DNA of 64,000 nucleotides from the NCBI GenBank assembly GCA_028718525.1, contig JAQULP010000005.1, positions 1-64,000 on the forward strand, in the 5' to 3' direction. Position 1 is the first letter of the stretch; every line of letters starts with the position of its first letter. The notes under the pieces were generated by a model. That model did no database searches. It was not told the DNA's origin and saw only the letters and a program-made list of their open reading frames with translations. The stretch comes from Sulfuricurvum sp. Its GTDB lineage: Bacteria > Campylobacterota > Campylobacteria > Campylobacterales > Sulfurimonadaceae. The translations under genes were made by a program, and so were the position numbers. This document shows positions 1 to 9,556 of the stretch, piece after piece.

Positions 1-1279
1 TCAAATCGGAGACTTTTTTCGATTGTTCTACGATCTCTTGGAACGATGTATGGGTCGCAAGGGCGATCTGGTTCCCCTCTTTGATCTGATCCACAACCTC
101 TTCGATGATATCGGAGGTCTCTTTGGCAGCAGAGGCGGCACGCTGGGCCAGATTACGCACTTCGTCCGCAACGACCGCAAACCCTAAACCGTGTTCACCC
201 GCACGTGCCGCTTCGACGGCTGCGTTGAGGGCAAGGAGGTTGGTTTGGAAGGCAATCTGGTCAATCGCTTTGATAATGCCTGAAATTTTCGCCGCCGATT
301 CGGTAATGTTGTGCATTGAGCGTGAAAGCTGCTCCCCTTTTTCGTACCCCGCACGGGCGGAATCGTTCGCGTTCTTCGCCAATATATCGGCCTGACGGGC
401 GTTGTCGACGTTTTGTGAATTGATCGCCGTTGACTCTTCGAGGGTTGCGCTCACCTCTTCGACACTGGAAGCCTGCTCGCTAGCCCCCTGTGCCAGCGAT
501 GAGGAAGACGAAGCAACCTGATCCGATGCCGAGGTAATCTGCATCGCACCGTCGCGGATAGATGCAACGCTTTGCGAAATCGCACGAGTGATAGATCGAA
601 TAATTAATGTTGCCAGAATAATCGCCAACACAAACGCAACCAATACGACAATGATAAACATGGTTTTAAAGTTCGATGAACTTTCGTTTGCTACTTTGCT
701 CGTATCTGCCACGATTTGTTTGTTGATATCGTAAACTTTCTGGAGATTATCCTGCATGCTTTTACGCAAAGCAGAACTGCGATCGATATGCTCTGTCATG
801 CGTGTGAAAAGGGCATTGATCTGTTCCGGATCGTTGGATTTGCTCAGGGGATCGATGACCTCTGTCCGAAATTTTTCGTTGCCTGCACGCCATTCATCAT
901 AATCAGCGACAAATGCTTTCCATGCGATCGCTTCTTCGTCCGTTTGAGGCAACGCGATATAATCTTTCCAGCCTGTATCAATCCGTTCGAATGCTTTTTT
1001 CATCTGTTCCGACGCATCAGCCATTTTTACCTGCATTTGCGGATCTTCTTTCAACCCGCGTACACGGTTGATCTGGATGGCCGTCATTTGAACGCCGTTA
1101 CGAATACGTCCGACGCTGACCAGTGATGGAACACGTACTTCTCCCAGTTCCGTCACACTCTCTTCCCATTGACTTGTTGCACTGAAACCCATATATCCTA
1201 ATACTAACATCATAAACATCATCATCGCCGTCAGCAAAATCAGCTTACTTCGAAGTACCATATTATCCAGCCATTTCAT
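1..1279 (-). CDS. methyl-accepting chemotaxis protein (C-terminus cut by window edge)
   Basis: Inner-membrane chemoreceptor; 426 codons are visible and the 3' end lies beyond the left edge. It starts at ATG 1279 ([12 protein letters not shown]), with TM1 at about residues 9-30, a helical 4HB-type periplasmic domain, and TM2 at about 203-226. A HAMP-like linker leads into the signalling hairpin, with the conserved [19 protein letters not shown] stretch near residues 337-355. It is the last visible gene of a tight minus-strand chemotaxis operon, 2 bp after cheW, so it probably signals through that CheW. The ligand cannot be told from sequence. Confidence 0.95.
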   Translation of the reverse strand, partial: MKWLDNMVLRSKLILLTAMMMFMMLVLGYMGFSATSQWEESVTELGEVRVPSLVSVGRIRNGVQMTAIQINRVRGLKEDPQMQVKMADASEQMKKAFERIDTGWKDYIALPQTDEEAIAWKAFVADYDEWRAGNEKFRTEVIDPLSKSNDPEQINALFTRMTEHIDRSSALRKSMQDNLQKVYDINKQIVADTSKVANESSSNFKTMFIIVVLVAFVLAIILATLIIRSITRAISQSVASIRDGAMQITSASDQVASSSSSLAQGASEQASSVEEVSATLEESTAINSQNVDNARQADILAKNANDSARAGYEKGEQLSRSMHNITESAAKISGIIKAIDQIAFQTNLLALNAAVEAARAGEHGLGFAVVADEVRNLAQRAASAAKETSDIIEEVVDQIKEGNQIALATHTSFQEIVEQSKKVSDL

Positions 1280-1281
1280 TG

Positions 1282-1779
1282 TTACTCTACCTCACTTGTT
1301 TGTATTTTTTGTATCTCTTCTAAACTCACCAATTCGTCCGCCTCGAAAAGTTTGAGCACATCGAGTATCATCACGACGTTCTCTTCGATTTGGGCCATAG
1401 CGCAGATAAAATCGGTATCGACGTTGCTACCGAATTTCGGTGCCGCCCCCAAATGGGCCGAATCAATCGATGCAACCTCTTCGACACGGTCGACAATAAA
1501 GCCGACATTCACTTTTTCCACTTCGACGATGATAATCGCCGTGTGCATGTCGCTCTCACGAGGCTCCATTCCAAAGCGCAGCCGCGTATCGACGACGGGA
1601 ATGATCGAACCTCGCAGGTTGATCACACCGCGCATATACTCGGGTGTCTTCGGTACGTAAGTGACTTTCATCATGGCAATGATCTCTTTGATCCGATCAA
1701 TCGCAATGCCGTATTGTTCCTCACCCAAAAAGAACGTGAGATAGCGCTCTTTTCTGCTTTGAACGGTGTTGGTTTCCAT
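1282..1779 (-). CDS. cheW: CheW-family chemotaxis coupling protein
   Basis: 165 residues, a normal length for CheW, the scaffold linking chemoreceptors to the CheA kinase in the cytoplasm. The CheW beta-barrel fold is recognisable from [15 protein letters not shown] near the N-terminus, then [21 protein letters not shown] and VDTRLRFGM. It lies 2 bp from the response regulator upstream and 2 bp from the receptor downstream, so the four genes are probably one transcript. No CheA lies in the window, so this may be an auxiliary array component. Confidence 0.95.
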   Translation of the reverse strand: METNTVQSRKERYLTFFLGEEQYGIAIDRIKEIIAMMKVTYVPKTPEYMRGVINLRGSIIPVVDTRLRFGMEPRESDMHTAIIIVEVEKVNVGFIVDRVEEVASIDSAHLGAAPKFGSNVDTDFICAMAQIEENVVMILDVLKLFEADELVSLEEIQKIQTSEVE

Positions 1780-1781
1780 CG

Positions 1782-2168
1782 CTATACCCCCAGTACCATT
1801 TTGAGGGATTTAACCAGTTTGTCATCACTGAACGGTTTGACCATCCATCCGGTTACTCCGATCTCTTTTCCCGCCATTTTCATATCGTTCGAACTCTCCG
1901 TCGTCAAGACAAGGATCGGTTTGGTCTTATACCGCTCGTCCTTTTTGATCTCGCGGGCCAAATCCAATCCGTTCATCTCCGGCATATTGACGTCGCTGAT
2001 CAGAAGATCAAAATTCTCCTCGCCACTTTGTAATTTCCCCAGCAATTCCGCCGGATTCAAGTACGATTTAAATTCGATCACTCCCGAACTAATCATCTCA
2101 TCCAGTGCCAACTCCGCCGTTGCGATAACCGCCCGTGAATCGTCTACAATAATTACCCGTTTTGCCAT
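1782..2168 (-). CDS. CheY-like single-domain response regulator
   Basis: 128 residues forming one receiver domain. The acidic pair is at IIVDDS (D9/D10), the phospho-acceptor is D59 in LLISDVNMPEMNG, the conserved Thr is in LVLTTESS, and the Lys is in VKPF. There is no output domain, so it should act by protein contact as CheY does. The upstream REC protein gene ends 24 bp away and cheW follows after 2 bp, placing it in a chemotaxis-type pathway. Flagellar motor or another target cannot be separated by sequence. Confidence 0.93.
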   Translation of the reverse strand: MAKRVIIVDDSRAVIATAELALDEMISSGVIEFKSYLNPAELLGKLQSGEENFDLLISDVNMPEMNGLDLAREIKKDERYKTKPILVLTTESSNDMKMAGKEIGVTGWMVKPFSDDKLVKSLKMVLGV

Positions 2169-2192
2169 TTGTTTACTCCTTTATTTTGTATA

Positions 2193-3626
2193 TTAAAAAA
2201 ATTCCATACCGTCATCATCGTTCGCCACAATCTCCTTACTACCAATAATCTGCTCGATTTGCATACATGAGCTGAAAAACGAACTGTCCAAATAGTGGAT
2301 ATCCGCCGTATCCCTCAATTCAAAAACATGTTCACGCCACGATACCAGGTCTGCCCCCAAGTGTTCCGTCATCATCACTAGTGTCTTGAGTTTTTCAGGA
2401 TCACTAATGATTCCATCAGCATGTTCTTTCATAAATGTTCCAAGTGATGCGAGAGCATACGCTAATGCGGTAAACTCAAACAGGTTGTTGATAGCTCGAA
2501 TATAAACTCCTAAAACACGGTCGGTAAATTGGTATATATTTTCAATTGTTGGGTCCGCTTCGAAAGTATGAAGTTTTTCCTTCCACTCCTCATCCAGACT
2601 CTCAAGGTCGCGTATCTCATCCAAAACATCTCCGCCAATCTCTTGGACATAATCAATGGCGGCCGTTTTATGAACAAAGCTTTGGCGAAGAAGCTCTTGT
2701 TCGTTGGCATCTATAGTACGTCTATATTTATCACTTTGAAACTCTTGAATATTTTCTAGCGTCTCTTTTGGCTCCGATGATTTGGAAACCGGTTCCGAAT
2801 GAAGTGGTTTTGCTGTTATATTCGTTGTCAAGGGAGAATGTGCAGTGAAATGTTTATTGTTTATTTCCAACCGTACACAAGCTATATTTTCACGAATAAT
2901 GCAGCAAAATTGTAAATCGTTTACAAGCTCTACCGTCTTAGGTTTCATCACGATCGCGTGGTCGAATTTCATGGTAAGAAATATCTCTTCAAAGCTCTCT
3001 TCAACAATGATGCTTAGACAATTGTCTTCATGAATCCCATGACGCATGAGATCGTAAAAAAGTTGAATCATTGAATCCACTTTTATGCATGACGATAGTA
3101 CATTAGTGTCACATCGTGAAAGAATCCACATACCGAAATCCATCATCCCCTCAGCATCATTAATATCAAAAATGGTTCTGAAATTGCGAATATCTGCACT
3201 GAATGGATTCAATGCGTTTTTATGGGATAGTTTAGTGTGTTGCCCTGCTTTCAATCGGAGTACAGATGCAAAGTTTTGAATTTTAAATCGTATCAATTCT
3301 TTATCTATCGGTTTATGTACATATGCTGCCACTCCGATGGACGACATATTCTCTTCCATATGCGGATCTATAACGGCCGTCACAACCATAATAATAGTTT
3401 CTGGAAAACGGCTTTTGATGATTTTGGAAGCCTCAAATCCATCAAGATTTGGCATCATTACATCCATCAAAATGATATGTGGATGCCACTTTTCACATAC
3501 AGCTATTGCATCTAGTCCATCTACCGCCTCTTTAATGTTGAAGCCTTTTAGCTTTTTACAAATAGCATTAAGTACTAGACGATTGTCCTCGACATCATCT
3601 ACAATAAGAAGTCTCAAATCTTCCAT
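2193..3626 (-). CDS. response regulator with unassigned C-terminal region
   Basis: 477 residues. Residues 1-120 are a receiver domain: LLIVDDVEDN, phospho-acceptor D55 in IILMDVMMPNLDG, and K105 in VHKPID. The remaining ~350 residues match no family I recognise. They contain a middle alpha/beta part (about 160-260) and a mostly helical C-terminus, and I see no DNA-binding, GGDEF, EAL or HD-GYP motif. It is first in the chemotaxis operon, with its start ATG at 3626. A signalling adaptor or phosphatase role is possible but unproven. Confidence 0.85.
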   Translation of the reverse strand: MEDLRLLIVDDVEDNRLVLNAICKKLKGFNIKEAVDGLDAIAVCEKWHPHIILMDVMMPNLDGFEASKIIKSRFPETIIMVVTAVIDPHMEENMSSIGVAAYVHKPIDKELIRFKIQNFASVLRLKAGQHTKLSHKNALNPFSADIRNFRTIFDINDAEGMMDFGMWILSRCDTNVLSSCIKVDSMIQLFYDLMRHGIHEDNCLSIIVEESFEEIFLTMKFDHAIVMKPKTVELVNDLQFCCIIRENIACVRLEINNKHFTAHSPLTTNITAKPLHSEPVSKSSEPKETLENIQEFQSDKYRRTIDANEQELLRQSFVHKTAAIDYVQEIGGDVLDEIRDLESLDEEWKEKLHTFEADPTIENIYQFTDRVLGVYIRAINNLFEFTALAYALASLGTFMKEHADGIISDPEKLKTLVMMTEHLGADLVSWREHVFELRDTADIHYLDSSFFSSCMQIEQIIGSKEIVANDDDGMEFF

Positions 3627-4441
3627 TGCTCTCCATTATGTTTATTATAAATAATTATGTTTTTTTTGAACGAGAGTAAGTTTAGTATTAACAAATCACA
3701 AAACAATCACAGAATTCAATTTTTATTTTAAATAGTTGTTTGAAACAATATATAGTGCAATTATTCATTAAATATAGATATCAATTTATTCTATGCAGTT
3801 CTCTTATCAAGGTGTGAATCTAAAAAAATCAATTAAATCATAATGATGTCATATGCCAAAATGGATAGAATCGGAAGCTAAAAATCGATTTGCATGACAA
3901 GAACGGAGTTAAAATAGGCAGCTGAGAAGAGCTTCGGATTGTAGTTTTTATGACCAAATGACTCGATAGCTTTACGCTACAATTTTACAGCCTGATTCAC
4001 AGTTGCAAAAATGAAACATTTGTGTAAAGTGTGGACCCTACCTGTGACAGATGTCTCCGCAGGAAGTTTGGGCTGCAGACAATACGGATACAATAGCAAG
4101 GGAAGAGATAAGAATGTTTAGAGTCACTGATTATTGCCTTCCTAGTAGGTAGAAGCTAATCATATCAGAAAAAAAAGTGTAAACCCGGTTTATCCTTTTT
4201 TGATCGGTTTGACCGAAAAAGAGTCATTTCGTGAAATGGAAAATCCATACCTTCAAAAGAAGAAATCCACCTTTAAAGGTCTAAAATTGCTTTAGGTTCT
4301 TCAAGCTCCCGTCTCGAAGAACCAAGTAAATAGCCTCACCCATCAGACCGCTTAAACGCATGCTCTATAAACTTATGATCATCCCGCTTTTACGAATGCC
4401 GCTTCGCGTTCGTCGATGAATGATCGTATTTTATTTTACCC
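3627..4441. other. 815-bp non-coding stretch
   Basis: AT-rich interval between the chemotaxis operon and the Gly-rich secreted protein. I see no convincing ORF. It holds a 12-bp palindrome (ACCTTTAAAGGT, 4269-4280) and a hairpin with GGTTCTTC at 4295-4302 and GAAGAACC at 4316-4323. Neither is followed by a clear T-run, so I do not call a terminator. Confidence 0.5.
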
Positions 4442-4771
4442 TTATCTTCCTCCACGAAAATGGCTGCCGCCTCCTGCACCGCCGCCCATACGGCTACCCA
4501 TGCCGCTGCCTGACCCTCCGCCGTTTCTCATTTGTGACCCTGTCCCATCAGCTGGACCTGATTTACTCTGTTTCATAGAAGCTGTAGCCCCTTGGCGTTC
4601 TTCCTGACTCATTGACTGCATACGGTTTTGCATTTCACCCTGAAACGCTCCCCGCTCTTCTGCAGTCACAGAACCGCGCATCGCCTGCATTTGCTCCATC
4701 GTCATCGTACTGTAATCCGCTGCCCATACGGCACCTGCAGCCAACACCATAGCTAAAGTGAACTTTTTCAT
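4442..4771 (-). CDS. small secreted Met/Gln/Gly-rich protein (DUF1104-like)
   Basis: 109 residues. The start ATG at 4771 is chosen because an AGGAG box lies upstream and MKKFTLAMVLAAGAVWA is a clean Sec signal peptide cut before ADYS. The mature part carries TMEQMQAMRG, TAEERGAFQGEMQNRM and SQEERQG, resembling DUF1104-type periplasmic proteins of Campylobacterota. The tail is Gly/Ser/Met-rich (about residues 80-109) and ends HFRGGR. The Met and Arg content might suit metal or nucleic-acid contact, but no function is established. A longer start at 4798 would bury the signal peptide. Confidence 0.8.
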   Translation of the reverse strand: MKKFTLAMVLAAGAVWAADYSTMTMEQMQAMRGSVTAEERGAFQGEMQNRMQSMSQEERQGATASMKQSKSGPADGTGSQMRNGGGSGSGMGSRMGGGAGGGSHFRGGR

Positions 4772-4892
4772 TGTGAAACTCCTGTATTGTGATACCAAAA
4801 TTATGATACAAGAGTGTTAGCGATCCGTTATCGCACAGTCATTCATTCAAGTATTTGCGTTTAAGTATATAATGTACAAAAAAGGATAAACC

Positions 4893-5864
4893 ATAAAACA
4901 TCTGTTCCTCATATTTGTTTTAAGTACTTTGGCAATGGCACACTATCAACAGGTAAAAATCGGTTCGATCAGCAGTAAATATAGCAATTCGCTCTCTGAG
5001 AAGCAGCTTTATACTCTTATTCAAGAGATAAAAACTCAATTTGACCGCCAGCTTGGGTATAGCGTTTTTGAATACTCCGAAAACGGCCTTCCAATCAATA
5101 TCCTGTTTGCCAATGAATCTCAGAAAAGAAAAATGCTTAAAAGGTATGAAGAAGAGATTGTTTCTATCCAAAAGCATATAAACATGCTGGATACGCAAAT
5201 TACGGATGAAAGAAATATCCTTGATCGAAACCAAGAGACGTTAAATGCAAAAGTCAAAGCACTTAACCAGTCGATTCAAAATCTCAACAGCTATATCTCA
5301 CAGACCAATAGTACGGTTTCCTCCCTGTCCAAAGAACAATATGCATCCATCAAACAAAAAGTAGAGACCGAACACTCAATAATTGAACAAACCAAAAAGG
5401 GATATGAACAAAACAGAGCCCGTCATAATAGGGATCTAACAGCATTCAATCGCATCATCAGCCAACACAACGCATTAATTCGGCAGCACAACTCTCTTGT
5501 CATCCGGATCGAGTCCCTATCAGACAATATCCTGGAAGTCAAAGGGAAAGCTATTGGTAAAAACATCACTAAGGTCAAGACCTATTATCAAGATGGAAAA
5601 AAAATAGTGGAAAAAGAGAATCGTGACGAGATGGATAAGATCGAGATCTACGGGTTTGAAGGCAATATGAACCAATTGAAAGCGGTATTAGCCCATGAAA
5701 TTGCCCACTTGGTCGGTATCAATCACATTGAGAAAAAAGGTGCCCTCATGAATCCGATCTTGCAGTCAAATCAAGTAGAAAGAATGGAGTTGACATCCGA
5801 GGACATCAAGGCTTTCAATCAACTCTTCAGAGACCGTTCAGAATTTCGTATCAGCACACAGTAA
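4893..5864 (+). CDS. exported matrixin-like zinc metalloprotease with long coiled coil
   Basis: A zinc-protease signature HEIAHLVGINH lies near the C-terminus (H268, E269, H272, H278 in the long form), followed by ALMNPI, a Met-turn-like segment typical of matrixin-type enzymes. Residues about 80-200 form a Gln/Asn/Lys-rich coiled coil. The frame has no ATG/GTG early enough for a signal peptide; TTG 4929 and ATG 4935 begin inside it. Reading from ATA 4893, six bases after AAAGGA, gives (M)KHLFLIFVLSTLAMA, a good signal peptide with an A-x-A site. I infer ATA initiation or a recent ATG-to-ATA change. Confidence 0.8.
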   Translation: MKHLFLIFVLSTLAMAHYQQVKIGSISSKYSNSLSEKQLYTLIQEIKTQFDRQLGYSVFEYSENGLPINILFANESQKRKMLKRYEEEIVSIQKHINMLDTQITDERNILDRNQETLNAKVKALNQSIQNLNSYISQTNSTVSSLSKEQYASIKQKVETEHSIIEQTKKGYEQNRARHNRDLTAFNRIISQHNALIRQHNSLVIRIESLSDNILEVKGKAIGKNITKVKTYYQDGKKIVEKENRDEMDKIEIYGFEGNMNQLKAVLAHEIAHLVGINHIEKKGALMNPILQSNQVERMELTSEDIKAFNQLFRDRSEFRISTQ

Positions 5865-5887
5865 ATTGAAAAAGTTTATACATATTT

Positions 5888-5910
5888 AAGGTGTTTAAAT
5901 ACCTTTTTTG
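5888..5910 (+). terminator. rho-independent terminator after the metalloprotease
   Basis: AAGGT, an 8-nt AT-rich loop, then ACCTT running directly into a T-run. It lies 24 bp past the protease stop codon and before the hip operon promoter. The stem is short but correctly placed. Confidence 0.55.
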
Positions 5911-5920
5911 TTGTCATTTA

Positions 5921-5992
5921 CAATATATTAAAAATACAGCTATGCTATAGACCATAAATCTACTAATAACTGCTATACTTTCAATATATTAA
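5921..5992 (+). promoter_or_regulatory. hip operon promoter with direct repeats
   Basis: The 11-mer CAATATATTAA occurs at 5921-5931 and again at 5982-5992. Between them are GCTATGCTATAG and an extended -10 (TGCTATACT, 5971-5979). Repeats flanking the promoter fit autoregulation by the HipB-like protein encoded just downstream, as is usual for hip loci. The binding itself is inferred. Confidence 0.5.
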
Positions 5993-6005
5993 CACTGGAG
6001 CCTCT

Positions 6006-6221
6006 ATGGACGATATTCGTTCACTCATCGGAAATGCTATTGCATCCAGACGTACTGAAATCAATATGGAGCAAGAGCAGGTTTGTGATTATGCGCAGAT
6101 TAGCAAAACAACCCTGTCTACGCTCGAAAATGCCAAGGGCAATATTTCACTCCTCAATTTGGAAAAAATACTCGATGTCCTTGGATTAGAGATCGTGGTA
6201 CGTGTTAAAGAAAAAGCGTAG
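6006..6221 (+). CDS. hipB: HipB-like XRE-family DNA-binding antitoxin
   Basis: 71 residues, essentially one helix-turn-helix domain: IASRRTEINMEQEQVCDYAQISKTTLSTLENAKG followed by LLNLEKILDVLGLEIVVRV, the ending typical of HipB. ATG 6006 follows a CTGGAG box. It is the first of three closely spaced genes (10 bp to the next). The family binds the operon promoter and bridges the HipA kinase. In HipBST systems it can raise the neutralising activity of HipS. Its role here rests on order and fold. Confidence 0.9.
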   Translation: MDDIRSLIGNAIASRRTEINMEQEQVCDYAQISKTTLSTLENAKGNISLLNLEKILDVLGLEIVVRVKEKA

Positions 6222-6231
6222 GGTCAAATAG

Positions 6232-6570
6232 ATGCAAAAAGGTGAAGTGTATCGCAATGAACGACTGGTCGGGATCGTATCGAAAGAGAATAGAGAATAC
6301 CACTTCATGTATGATCAGAACTACTTAAATGACCCATCGGCACTCCCTATCTCCGTTGGATTGCCTTTGAAAGATGTGGGGTATTCCTCGCCGGTTCTTT
6401 TCCCGTTCTTCGCGAACATGTTAGCTGAGGGGAGTGCTAAAACTATCCAATGCAGAGCACTTCGTATTGATGAAAACGATCTTTTTACACGCTTGCTGAA
6501 AACGACGGCGAGTAATACAATCGGATCGATCACTATCAAAGAGCTCAGCGATAATGAGGATAAATCATGA
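6232..6570 (+). CDS. hipS: HipS-like antitoxin (separate HipA N-terminal subdomain)
   Basis: 112 residues matching only the N-terminal subdomain of HipA: GEVYRNERLVGIVSKEN at the start and LPISVGLPL, then SPVLFPFFANMLAEG. In ordinary HipA this is fused to the kinase; here it is its own gene, and its last four bases overlap the kinase gene (ATGA). In the characterised HipBST system of enteropathogenic E. coli the equivalent small protein HipS is the actual antitoxin. I infer the same here from size, order and overlap. Confidence 0.88.
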   Translation: MQKGEVYRNERLVGIVSKENREYHFMYDQNYLNDPSALPISVGLPLKDVGYSSPVLFPFFANMLAEGSAKTIQCRALRIDENDLFTRLLKTTASNTIGSITIKELSDNEDKS

Positions 6571-7616
6571 AATGTTTTGGATGCTTTAAACGGGTTGCCT
6601 CGGGTGAGTATTGTCCGAAATGCAAAAAAGAGCTGTTTAACGGACGAACTATCAATCATCTGAAATTCGATATAAAAGAATTTTACGAGTACCGCCAATC
6701 CCAAGCGACACGCATCTCTATCTCCGGTGTTCAGGACAAAATATCCCTACGGCTTGAGGGGAATGATCTTGTCCCGACAACGGATAAGGGGGAGTTTATC
6801 TTAAAACCTGTCCCTGCAACGCAGTTAAAAAATTCCGAAGATATTGTTGCGAATGAACATTTGAGTATGCAGCTTTCCAAACAAGTTTTTAAAATTCCGA
6901 CGGCGGCAAATGCGATTATCCATTTCAGTAACGGTGAAATGGCGTATCTCGTGAAACGGTTTGATTATGCCAAAGATGGAACCAAACTCGATCAGGAAGA
7001 TTTCGCATCGATCATCGGGATGAGTGAAGAGACAGATGGCGCGAACTATAAATACGATTCGAGTTATGAAACGATTGCGATGAAGGCGAAAGAGGTAATG
7101 GCGGCAAGTTCCGGTGCCCTAGAAGACTTTTATCGTCGTGTAATTGTTAACTATCTCATCGGCAACGGTGATGCGCATCTGAAAAACTTTTCGCTTTATC
7201 GACCCCAGGGGCGAAGAGATCTCGACTTTACCCCTAACTATGATCTCCTCTATACCAAATACCATATTAACGAAGAGTTTGGTGAGATGGGATTGGAACT
7301 ATTCGCTCATCATGAAACAAAGTCGTATGGGGCTTTAGGTTTTTATTCTTTGGAAGATTGTGAGGTATTCGGTCTCATGATCGGTATCCCGCCAATACGT
7401 CTTGTAAAAATTTACCAAGATATTTTTTCAAAGGTGCAAGCGGCAGAGCAAATGATTATGGACTCATTTATGAGTGAGAACGGTAAAATGGCATATATTA
7501 CAAACTTTACGGATAGAATTCAAAAAAGATTGTGCTACACAATGCCACAACATGGTTTTGAGTTTGATTCCGTAATTAAGCCATTGGCTCAAGCCTATTT
7601 GCAAAGTAGATGTTGA
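6567..7616 (+). CDS. hipT: HipT-like serine/threonine kinase toxin
   Basis: 349 residues: the HipA kinase core without the N-terminal subdomain. It begins with a four-Cys zinc-ribbon-like segment (C3, C6, C16, C19). The Gly-rich loop reads ISISGVQDK, with S51 and S53 forming the two-serine SIS motif known as autophosphorylation sites in HipT. The catalytic loop GDAHLKN gives D202 and N207, and D226 in PNYDLL is the metal ligand. All kinase residues look intact, so it is probably active. The E. coli HipT target is TrpS; the target here is unknown. Confidence 0.9.
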   Translation: MKCFGCFKRVASGEYCPKCKKELFNGRTINHLKFDIKEFYEYRQSQATRISISGVQDKISLRLEGNDLVPTTDKGEFILKPVPATQLKNSEDIVANEHLSMQLSKQVFKIPTAANAIIHFSNGEMAYLVKRFDYAKDGTKLDQEDFASIIGMSEETDGANYKYDSSYETIAMKAKEVMAASSGALEDFYRRVIVNYLIGNGDAHLKNFSLYRPQGRRDLDFTPNYDLLYTKYHINEEFGEMGLELFAHHETKSYGALGFYSLEDCEVFGLMIGIPPIRLVKIYQDIFSKVQAAEQMIMDSFMSENGKMAYITNFTDRIQKRLCYTMPQHGFEFDSVIKPLAQAYLQSRC

Positions 7617-9535
7617 TGAAAAAATTAATTTTTGCGAGTGTAGTATTGTCTGCAATGCTGTTTGCCAATACGCAAACTACGTTACGTGTAGGTATCTACG
7701 ACAATCCCCCAAAAATATATCAAGATGAAACAAATATTCCCAAAGGTTTTTATGTTGATTTGCTTGAAGAGATAGCCAAAAAAGAGAATTGGCAGCTTTC
7801 CTATGTCCCATGTGAGTGGAATAACTGCCTTGAAATGGTTGAAAAAAAACAGCTCGATATTCTCCCTGATGTAGCCTATTCGGATGAACGGGCACAAAAA
7901 ATCAAATTTAATCATGAAGTTGTTCTTTCGACATGGTCGGTCGTGTATGGCAGGGAATCGAGTGGTATTGATTCGCTCCTTGATTTAAACCATAAACGTA
8001 TCGCTATGCTCAATGGAAGCATACAGATTCAAAAACTACGAGAGAGCTTCAAACTGTTTGAAATATCAGCCCAAATCGTCCCAACCGAGAGTTTCAAAGA
8101 ATCATTTGAATTGCTGCAAAAAGGAAAAGTCGATGCAGCGATTGTTAATCGGTATTTCGGAATGAAGAACGCTTCCCAATATGGTTTGAAAAATACTTCG
8201 GTCATTTTTGATCCTGCCGCATTGAAATTTGCATTCCCTAAAATTGAAAACAATGAGAAATTGATTGCTGCCATTGACAAGCATATTCATCAGATGAAAG
8301 CAGACAGGGCTTCGCATTATTACGCCCTGATACAAAAAGATTTGAAAGTTATTGAGCCTTTAACTTTACCGGTGTGGTTTCAACGATTGGTATGGGGCAC
8401 AATCGCGTTAATCATTGGATTGGGAATCATTGTCTTAATGTTCAAGCGTATGCTGAATCAAAAGACAATTGAAGTTATCCGTAGCGCAAAAAGAATGAAG
8501 CAGCTTGAAAGCGATAAAGTTGAAGACTATAAAAAAATACTCCATACGATGATTTCACTGATTGAACATCGTGACTCCTATACTGCAGGGCATTCCGAGA
8601 GAGTTGCCATATATTCGAAGAAAATCGCTGAAGAAATGGGGTATTCAGCTAAAGAGTGTGACTTACTTTTTGAGGCGGCTATACTGCACGATATAGGGAA
8701 ATTGGCTATACCTGACGCCGTTTTGTTAAAACCTGACAAGTTGACAGCAACCGAATACCATATCATTCAAGAACATGTCAGCATAGGCTATAAGATCCTT
8801 GAAGAAACCCCTATGTTCCAACAGATGGCTGATATCATACGTCATCACCATGAACGATTCAACGGAACCGGATATCCTGATGGTATCAAAGGAGATGAAA
8901 TCCCTCCGCTCTCAAGAATCATGATAGTGGCCGATGCATTTGATGCCATGACCACAAACCGTATCTACAAACATAAAAAAAGTATATCCGAAGCGTTGGA
9001 CGAACTTGAAAGTCTAAAAAGAAGTTTTTACCATCCTGAAGTTGTTGATGCGGCAAAAGAAGCATTAAAAGAAATACATATCGATGATGCCATTAATCAG
9101 ACTCCTAAAACTGCAATGGAAGAACAACGCTTTGCCTATTTTTATAAAGATCCGGTTAGCAGTCTTTATAACTCAAAATATCTTGAAGAGCTGCTCAGCA
9201 CATCCTCTCTAGAATCATTCTATTCCCATATTCTAATCGTTTCTCTGCATAATTTTAGTGAATACAATAACCAACGAGGGTGGGATGCAGGAAACCATTT
9301 CTTAAAAGAAACGGCCATACTTCTTGAACAACTGTTTCCGCAAAGCATACTGTTCCGATTGCATGCCAATGATTTTGTGATTTTCACATCTGCAATAGAT
9401 TTTCAAAAGGAAGCTGAAACTATAAAAACGTTTATGGAAACAGATGGGATTGCGTATGATTTACGTAGTGTAGACCTTCAGAATTCAGCTTTTCCTTCCT
9501 ACATAGAGCTTAAACGTTTGATATTGAAAAACTAA
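7616..9535 (+). CDS. periplasmic solute-binding sensor with HD-GYP phosphodiesterase domain
   Basis: 639 residues from ATG 7616, which overlaps the hipT stop; ATG 7610 is also possible. A signal peptide (MKKLIFASVVLSAMLFANT) leads to an amino-acid-binding type SBP domain (about 25-245). One TM follows (about 255-277, LVWGTIALIIGLGIIVLMF), then an HD-GYP domain (about 315-465: GHSERV, LHDIGK, HHHERFNGTGYPDG). The C-terminal ~150 residues resemble a degenerate GGDEF fold with no GGDEF motif. It should sense a periplasmic solute and hydrolyse c-di-GMP. The link to the hip genes is probably only positional. Confidence 0.9.
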   Translation: MKKLIFASVVLSAMLFANTQTTLRVGIYDNPPKIYQDETNIPKGFYVDLLEEIAKKENWQLSYVPCEWNNCLEMVEKKQLDILPDVAYSDERAQKIKFNHEVVLSTWSVVYGRESSGIDSLLDLNHKRIAMLNGSIQIQKLRESFKLFEISAQIVPTESFKESFELLQKGKVDAAIVNRYFGMKNASQYGLKNTSVIFDPAALKFAFPKIENNEKLIAAIDKHIHQMKADRASHYYALIQKDLKVIEPLTLPVWFQRLVWGTIALIIGLGIIVLMFKRMLNQKTIEVIRSAKRMKQLESDKVEDYKKILHTMISLIEHRDSYTAGHSERVAIYSKKIAEEMGYSAKECDLLFEAAILHDIGKLAIPDAVLLKPDKLTATEYHIIQEHVSIGYKILEETPMFQQMADIIRHHHERFNGTGYPDGIKGDEIPPLSRIMIVADAFDAMTTNRIYKHKKSISEALDELESLKRSFYHPEVVDAAKEALKEIHIDDAINQTPKTAMEEQRFAYFYKDPVSSLYNSKYLEELLSTSSLESFYSHILIVSLHNFSEYNNQRGWDAGNHFLKETAILLEQLFPQSILFRLHANDFVIFTSAIDFQKEAETIKTFMETDGIAYDLRSVDLQNSAFPSYIELKRLILKN

Positions 9536-9556
9536 ATACTGATCTAAAATCCCCCC

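Noticed and set aside
1390..2196. 268-codon plus-strand frame
   Set aside because: Antisense to cheW and the CheY-like gene; no domain, and both sense genes are convincing.
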